Shown here: positions 6,022-9,720 of the stretch, piece by piece
How the letters are laid out: each line of letters starts with the position of its first letter
Position numbering within the stretch: position 1 is the first letter of the stretch
Assembly (NCBI GenBank): GCA_023460155.1
Contig: JAEWRF010000037.1
Location: forward strand, 1 to 9,720
From: Bacillota bacterium
GTDB taxonomy: Bacteria > Bacillota > Clostridia > Oscillospirales > Acutalibacteraceae
Reading direction: 5' to 3'
DNA: 9,720 nt
Notes under the pieces: model-generated
What the model saw: the letters and a program-made list of their open reading frames with translations, nothing else
Databases searched by the model: none
Told to the model about the DNA's origin: nothing
Program-made: the position numbers and the translations under genes

Positions 6022-6417
6022 ATGAAGGAAGTTCTCGAATATCTCAAACAAAACCCGACCTTTTATCTTGCCACCGAGGAGGACGGCCAGCCGAGAGTCC
6101 GCCCGTTCGGCGTTGTGGCGGAGTTTGAAGGCAGGCTGTATATCTGCACCAACAACCAGAAAAAGGTGTATCGGCAGATGCTTGCGAATCCAAACGTTGA
6201 AATCTGCACGATGGGCAAGGACGGCACATGGATCCGGATCGCCGCCAAAGCGGTCCACGATGACCGCCGGGAGGCCCGCGCTCAGATGCTGAGCGAAAAC
6301 CCCTCCCTCGGAAAAATGTATACGGCGGACGACGGCAAGATGGAAGTTCTTTACCTGAAGGACGCGACGGCGACCGTCTATTCATTCCGGAGCGAGCCTA
6401 AGGTTTTTAAATTCTGA
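6022..6417 (+). CDS. Pyridoxamine 5'-phosphate oxidase family flavoprotein
   Basis: The product is a 131-residue split-barrel protein of the PNPOx-like superfamily, expected to bind FMN or F420-like flavin. Such small members act as flavin reductases or as detoxifying enzymes, not in vitamin B6 synthesis. The sequence opens with the helix MKEVLEYLKQNPTFYLAT, then EDGQPRVRPFG (20-30) and LYICTNNQKKVYRQ (39-52), the usual flavin-contact strands, and then NPNVEICT (57-63). It ends with strands around LYLKDATATVYSF. ATG 6022 follows AGAAGGAG by 9 bases. The divergent HxlR regulator and overlapping operator-like repeats suggest induction by quinones, aldehydes or similar stress, but the inducer is inferred. 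Confidence 0.88.
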   Translation: MKEVLEYLKQNPTFYLATEEDGQPRVRPFGVVAEFEGRLYICTNNQKKVYRQMLANPNVEICTMGKDGTWIRIAAKAVHDDRREARAQMLSENPSLGKMYTADDGKMEVLYLKDATATVYSFRSEPKVFKF

Positions 6418-6427
6418 TTGTTCGCAT

Positions 6428-6469
6428 GGAAAAGGCTGTCTGTTTTTTTGAAAACAGACAGCCTTTTCC
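6428..6469. terminator. Bidirectional terminator between PNPOx and tetR genes
   Basis: A perfect 19-bp stem has its arms at 6428-6446 and 6451-6469 around the 4-base loop TTTG. The core is GGCTGTCTG pairing with CAGACAGCC. A/T tracts flank the core on both strands, and both converging genes end within 11 bases of the stem. Confidence 0.85.
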
Positions 6470-6472
6470 TGG

Positions 6473-7087
6473 TTAATCCGCCGACTGATTGCTCAGGAGG
6501 ACAAGCGGCAGAAAAATGTCGTCCACAATTTCGGCGATTACTGTGTTTGGGATTTCCTGTTTGGAAAACAGTTCGAACAGTATCAGATTCCACGGCAGAG
6601 AAACAATCCGGGGTGTAAGTTTTTCCATACGGAGTTCTCCGCGCAGTTCCGCGTTTTTCAAAATCGCCGTTACAGCCGCCGTCACCTTGTTTTCCGGCTT
6701 TGGCTGAAAGTCATGGGGCATGGCTGCGACGACCCGGTTCCACAAGGATGAATCCGTCATCAGCCCCCGCAGCGTCTGAGCACCGATCGACTGGGCCGGC
6801 CCGGCTAACCCGCAAAGATAGGAATAGATGTCCTCGCGCAAGCTTCCCGTATTCGGAATCTCATTGGGAAGTTTCGGGATATACTTATGAACGGCCGCTA
6901 TTACAAGCTCGGACTTGTTCGCCCAGCGGCGGTAAAGAACGGCTTTGTTAGTTCCCGCCCGCGCAGCGACGCTTTCCATCGTCAGATGTGCATAGCCGGT
7001 TTCGGCAAGCTCCTCCTTTGCCGCAAGCAGGATAGCCTCCTCCAGAATTTCTCCCCGGCGGCGCGTATCTTTCTTTTGCTCCTCCAT
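6473..7087 (-). CDS. TetR/AcrR family repressor
   Basis: The product is a 204-residue dimeric regulator. The N-terminal DNA-binding domain is clear: a first helix at about 13-29, then the helix-turn-helix TMESVAARAGTNKAVLYRRW (36-55). The C-terminal domain (about 70-204) is a diverse helical ligand pocket, as expected for a drug-responsive repressor. ATG 7087 follows a G-rich site (GGGGG) by 7 bases. The gene diverges from a DHA2 drug exporter, the classic arrangement for a repressor of efflux. A promoter on its own strand overlaps a palindrome, and a second copy of that palindrome lies in the exporter leader, which supports autorepression and control of the exporter. The ligand is unknown. 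Confidence 0.92.
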   Translation of the reverse strand: MEEQKKDTRRRGEILEEAILLAAKEELAETGYAHLTMESVAARAGTNKAVLYRRWANKSELVIAAVHKYIPKLPNEIPNTGSLREDIYSYLCGLAGPAQSIGAQTLRGLMTDSSLWNRVVAAMPHDFQPKPENKVTAAVTAILKNAELRGELRMEKLTPRIVSLPWNLILFELFSKQEIPNTVIAEIVDDIFLPLVLLSNQSAD

Positions 7088-7134
7088 TTTGTAACCCCCG
7101 AACTTCAGTGAATTGGCCTGTTGTAGAAATGCAC

Positions 7135-7158
7135 ATAAGAAACATATTGGTTTCTTAT
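7135..7158. promoter_or_regulatory. Operator 1 of the TetR repressor (GAAAC-N6-GTTTC)
   Basis: ATAAGAAAC (7135-7143) and GTTTCTTAT (7150-7158) form a perfect 9-bp inverted repeat with a 6-base spacer. It covers the -10 box of the tetR promoter. The core GAAAC-N6-GTTTC is repeated at 7218-7233. Confidence 0.7.
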
Positions 7159-7169
7159 TTCTCTGTGAA
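7141..7169 (-). promoter_or_regulatory. Promoter of the tetR gene
   Basis: On the minus strand TTCACA (7169-7164) and TATGTT (7146-7141) are 17 bases apart. The -35 matches five of six consensus bases and the -10 four of six. The overlap with operator 1 makes autorepression likely. Confidence 0.55.
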
Positions 7170-7178
7170 ACCTTCCTC

Positions 7179-7207
7179 TTGAATCGAAACTGAATTTATT
7201 CTATCCT
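7179..7207 (+). promoter_or_regulatory. Promoter of the DHA2 exporter gene
   Basis: TTGAAT (7179-7184) and TATCCT (7202-7207) are 17 bases apart, with a predicted start near 7214. A 6-bp inverted repeat, TCCTAT-TCAC-ATAGGA (7204-7219), overlaps the -10 and start. The -10 box is weak, in keeping with an inducible gene. Confidence 0.5.
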
Positions 7208-7216
7208 ATTCACATA

Positions 7217-7234
7217 GGAAACGCAACCGTTTCC
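7217..7234. promoter_or_regulatory. Operator 2 of the TetR repressor (GAAAC-N6-GTTTC)
   Basis: GGAAACG (7217-7223) and CGTTTCC (7228-7234) form a perfect 7-bp inverted repeat. The core GAAAC-N6-GTTTC is the same as in operator 1, with matching spacing. It lies at the start of the exporter transcript, where a bound repressor would block transcription. The centres of the two operators are 79 bp apart. Confidence 0.6.
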
Positions 7235-7259
7235 AAACGGAAAGGAAGGGAAATTCTTT

Positions 7260-8705
7260 ATGAGCAGAACGAATGTGAAACCGGTCAAAGAAAAGCTTGC
7301 CCCGGCTGTGCTCCGAGCCGCCGTTGTTCTGGTTGTCGGCGCTCTTGCACCGCTGTTCGATTCCACAATGGTCAACGTGGCCATCCATACCATTGCGGCC
7401 GATATGAAAACAAGCATTTCCATTGTGCAGTGGGTTACAACAGGCTATGTTCTGGCAATGGGGCTGGCCGTTCCGGTTTCCGGGTGGGCCACCGAGCGGT
7501 TCGGCGGCAAAAGATTATATACTTTTTCCTTAGTCATCTTTCTGATCGGCTCCGTGTGCTCCATGCTGTCATGGAACATCGAAAGTATGATCGCGTTCCG
7601 GGTGATCCAGGGGATCGGCGCCGGGCTGATGATGCCGACGCTGCAAACGGAGCTTGTGCAGATTTCCGGCGGACGCAACATCGGGCGGATCATGTCGATT
7701 GTCAGCATCCCCGGTCTGCTCGGGCCGATTCTCGGGCCGGTGCTGGGAGGAATTATCGTCAGCAGTCTGAACTGGCGCGCAATCTTCTGGGTGAATATTC
7801 CGATCTGCATTGCAGCGATTTTGCTCGCTCTGTGGGGTATCCCGGCGGATCAGCCTTCGGAGAAAAAAGTGTCGCTTGACTGGATCGGCATGCTCTTGCT
7901 TTCGCCTGCATTCGCCATCTTTATTTACGGTATCGCTCAGGTCAGCTCCCATGGGGGAATCGCAAGCAGCGCGGTCTATGTTCCGCTGATTGCCGGAGTC
8001 GGTTTGATGGTGCTTTATGTTTTCTATGCTTTGAATACGAAACGGGAGCCTGCCCTGAACGTACGGCTGTTCCGCTCCGTTAATTTCTTAGCGTCCAATA
8101 TCCTGCTCATTTTCAGCGGCATTATCACAAACGGGGCCTTGCTGATGCTGCCGCTCTATTATCAGGAGGTGCGCGGAGCAAGCGCCCTGTCGGCCGGCCT
8201 TTGGATGCTTCCGCAGGGAATCGGCATGCTGTTCACCAGGAGCTGGGCCGGGAAAACGGCCGACCGGGACGGTTCGCGCAATATCGTGCTGATGAGCCTT
8301 GCCGCGATTGTGGTCGGCACTCTGCCGTTTGCCCTTGCGGGTACGAACACAAATTTTATCCTATTGTCCGCAGCATTACTGATCCGGGGAGCGGGGCTTG
8401 GCGGCTTGTTCATTGCCATTATGATGTCCGCTTATATCGGACTTCCGCAGGAGCATGTTCCTCATGCGAGCATCGCTACGAGAATCTTTCAGACCATCGG
8501 CGGGGCTTTTGGATCGGCCATTCTGGCGACCGCCGCCGAGCAGCAGATGGTAGGCCGTAACGCTGCCGATCTTCACGCGGTCTCCCATGCGTTCAACGTA
8601 TCCTTCTGGTGGTCGATCGGTTTTGCCGTGCTTGCGGTGATTCCCACACTGTTCCTGACCATGCGCAAACAAACGGAACCGGAAGCGGTTTCGCAGGAGG
8701 CATAG
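7260..8705 (+). CDS. DHA2 family MFS multidrug exporter (EmrB/QacA type, 14 TM)
   Basis: The product is a 481-residue inner-membrane drug:H+ antiporter of the DHA2 (14-helix) group. Helix 1 has the group motif FDSTMVNVAI (33-42) with Asp34. Motif A is GWATERFGGKR (75-85), motif B is RVIQGIGAGLMMP (114-126), and motif C is GPILGPVLGG (155-164) followed by NWRAIFWVNIPI, a strong DHA2 hallmark. Length is normal and the hydrophobic pattern fits 14 helices. ATG 7260 is preceded by GGAAGG (7244-7249), 10 bases away. The adjacent divergent TetR gene and twin operators point to induction by an exported toxic compound. The substrate range cannot be read from sequence. Confidence 0.93.
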   Translation: MSRTNVKPVKEKLAPAVLRAAVVLVVGALAPLFDSTMVNVAIHTIAADMKTSISIVQWVTTGYVLAMGLAVPVSGWATERFGGKRLYTFSLVIFLIGSVCSMLSWNIESMIAFRVIQGIGAGLMMPTLQTELVQISGGRNIGRIMSIVSIPGLLGPILGPVLGGIIVSSLNWRAIFWVNIPICIAAILLALWGIPADQPSEKKVSLDWIGMLLLSPAFAIFIYGIAQVSSHGGIASSAVYVPLIAGVGLMVLYVFYALNTKREPALNVRLFRSVNFLASNILLIFSGIITNGALLMLPLYYQEVRGASALSAGLWMLPQGIGMLFTRSWAGKTADRDGSRNIVLMSLAAIVVGTLPFALAGTNTNFILLSAALLIRGAGLGGLFIAIMMSAYIGLPQEHVPHASIATRIFQTIGGAFGSAILATAAEQQMVGRNAADLHAVSHAFNVSFWWSIGFAVLAVIPTLFLTMRKQTEPEAVSQEA

Positions 8706-8731
8706 TTCGATTGTTTTTCTGAGAAAGGGTT

Positions 8732-9097
8732 TTAAATAATCCGATACCCTGCCTTTTCAAGCGCTTCCAGCGCCCTCGCGTAATGTTCTGCTTTCGTCAG
8801 CACGTAATCCGTGTTGAATGTTGAGACGGCGAAGATGCTGATTCCGTTCTCCGCCAGCAGAGAAGCAATCTTCGCTAAGATGCCAATAAGCGAGAAATCC
8901 AGAATTCCCTGAATTCGAAAGGCCTTCCAGCCGTCATCGCGTTCCAGCGTTTTGTCCGGCACGTTTTCCGTGGGACAGACCAAAGACAGCTCCTCATCGG
9001 TTTTCCCGACAAAACAGAACTCCTGTTCTAAATTAATTGCTGAGAGTTCCGCCAGCTTGCATACTGAAAAGTTGAGTCCGAGTTTTTTTATTTCCAT
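8732..9097 (-). CDS. ACT domain-containing protein (COG3603-like)
   Basis: The product is a 121-residue soluble protein with a C-terminal ACT fold (about 58-121). Its ligand-binding turn is GILAKIASLLAENGISI (72-88), followed by the STFNTDYVL strand (92-100). The N-terminal half (1-57) is the companion ACT-like module seen in this small family, related to the amino-acid-sensing CASTOR-type ACT pair. An amino-acid sensing or regulatory role is likely, but the ligand is unknown. ATG 9097 follows GGAG by 9 bases. A TTG six codons upstream lies within the binding site and was rejected. It appears to be a single gene and converges on the DHA2 exporter with only 26 bases between stop codons. Confidence 0.8.
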   Translation of the reverse strand: MEIKKLGLNFSVCKLAELSAINLEQEFCFVGKTDEELSLVCPTENVPDKTLERDDGWKAFRIQGILDFSLIGILAKIASLLAENGISIFAVSTFNTDYVLTKAEHYARALEALEKAGYRII

Positions 9098-9160
9098 TGC
9101 TTGATTCTCCTGCAATTACAATATCCAGCGCTATTTTGAAATCATCAAATTGTTTTCTTC

Positions 9161-9166
9161 ATTATA
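9161..9166 (-). promoter_or_regulatory. Possible -10 box of the ACT-domain gene
   Basis: On the minus strand a perfect TATAAT occurs 64 bases upstream of the ACT gene start. No good -35 box is found 16-18 bases upstream (best TAGAAA), so it is only a partial promoter call. Confidence 0.4.
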
Positions 9167-9190
9167 CCGCAAGATAAGAGAATTTTCTAT

Positions 9191-9226
9191 TAAAAAAGTT
9201 CCCCTCGGCACAAAAGCCGGGGGGAG
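9191..9226 (-). terminator. Terminator of the kdp operon
   Basis: On the minus strand CCCCCCGGC (9224-9216) pairs with GCCGAGGGG (9209-9201) around a 6-base loop, with one G-T pair. A run of six T residues follows at 9197-9192. It lies 47 bases after the kdpC stop and separates kdp from the ACT gene. Confidence 0.85.
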
Positions 9227-9272
9227 CCGTTTTTAGAGAGCGAAGATTAGGGCGGGACAGTGGGGAAATCTG

Positions 9273-9720
9273 CTATTTTAAAATCCCGTCGAGCGCCAGA
9301 TTCACTTCCAGAACGTTCACGGTGTTTTCCCCGAAGACGCCGAGGAATTTCCCGGACGTGTATTTTGCGATCACACTTCGAACGCTTTGGACGGATATGT
9401 TCCGCGCCTTTGCAATCCGGTCCGCCTGATATTCTGCGGCGGCGGGGGAGATATGCGGGTCAAGTCCGCTGCCGGAGCAGGTCACGAGGTCCTCAGGGAT
9501 CGGCGTTCCCTTCTTTTCCGGATCGGCGGCCTGAATCTTCGCGATCCGCTCCTGAATCAGCTTTTTATATTGGTCGCTTGCCGGGCTCAGATTGGACGGA
9601 GCGGCGTACATCATCGGCTTGCCGCTCGAATCGGTGAACGTTTTCGTGTCCAGATTCATGACGCGGCCCCAAAGATACTGGTTCCCCGTAAACTGCTGCG
9701 CCAAAAGGACGCTGCCGTAT
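9273..9720 (-). CDS. kdpC: KdpC, K+-transporting ATPase subunit C (3' part)
   Basis: The frame enters from the right edge, so the start is missing and 148 residues are visible. KdpC is the small single-helix subunit that joins the KdpA channel to the KdpB P-type ATPase in high-affinity K+ uptake. Visible family features are YGSVLLAQQF at the edge, which follows the missing N-terminal helix, then QYLWGRVMN, then CSGSGLDPHISPAAAEYQADRIAKAR, and a C-terminal LGVFGENTVNVLEVNLALD. The stop is TAG at 9275-9273 and a terminator follows. kdpA and kdpB would normally lie upstream, beyond 9720. The missing part should be only about 40 residues if the protein has normal length. Confidence 0.93.
   Translation of the reverse strand, partial: YGSVLLAQQFTGNQYLWGRVMNLDTKTFTDSSGKPMMYAAPSNLSPASDQYKKLIQERIAKIQAADPEKKGTPIPEDLVTCSGSGLDPHISPAAAEYQADRIAKARNISVQSVRSVIAKYTSGKFLGVFGENTVNVLEVNLALDGILK

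Noticed and set aside
9260..9637. Plus-strand open frame opposite kdpC
   Set aside because: Arg/Ser-rich shadow; the minus frame is unmistakable KdpC.

Overview
The window looks like a piece of a Firmicutes chromosome, most likely a mid-GC Clostridia member of the Oscillospirales type. This is inferred from strong AGGAGG-type ribosome binding sites, sigma-A promoters with 17-bp spacers, many stem-loop terminators, and the gene families present (DUF1646, YoaK/DUF1275, HxlR, Kdp). I did no database search. No rRNA, tRNA, insertion sequence, prophage gene or CRISPR array was seen.

Layout from left to right: the 3' end of an unrecognised gene (2-211, +) and its terminator; a 12-TM MFS exporter (419-1648, +) behind a promoter that carries two copies of the palindrome TGTAAT-N4-ATTACA; a DUF1646 predicted cation transporter (1748-2800, +) behind an extended -10 promoter and a short structured leader that is a good candidate for a Na+-I ('DUF1646 motif') riboswitch; a minus-strand pair encoding a metallo-beta-lactamase-fold hydrolase (4083-4676) and a GT1-type glycosyltransferase (2881-4044); a YoaK/DUF1275 membrane protein (4796-5455, +); a divergent pair of an HxlR repressor (5531-5875, -) and a PNPOx-like flavoprotein (6022-6417, +); a divergent pair of a TetR repressor (6473-7087, -) and a 14-TM DHA2 drug exporter (7260-8705, +); an ACT-domain protein (8732-9097, -); and the 3' part of kdpC (9273 to the window edge, -), the end of a K+-importing Kdp ATPase operon.

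The region is a string of small, separately regulated units in stress, efflux and ion homeostasis, most closed by strong stem-loop terminators. Three intergenic regions show regulator-site logic. The TetR/DHA2 region has two copies of GAAAC-N6-GTTTC, one over the tetR promoter and one in the exporter's leader. The HxlR/PNPOx region has an inverted repeat over the PNPOx promoter and a tandem TGTACA repeat near the hxlR start. The first MFS gene has twin palindromes over its promoter although its repressor is not next to it.

No clearly new multi-gene system is visible. The most interesting element is the compact leader RNA before the DUF1646 gene. It sits in the same window as a Kdp K+ pump gene, which suggests a locus with monovalent-cation functions.
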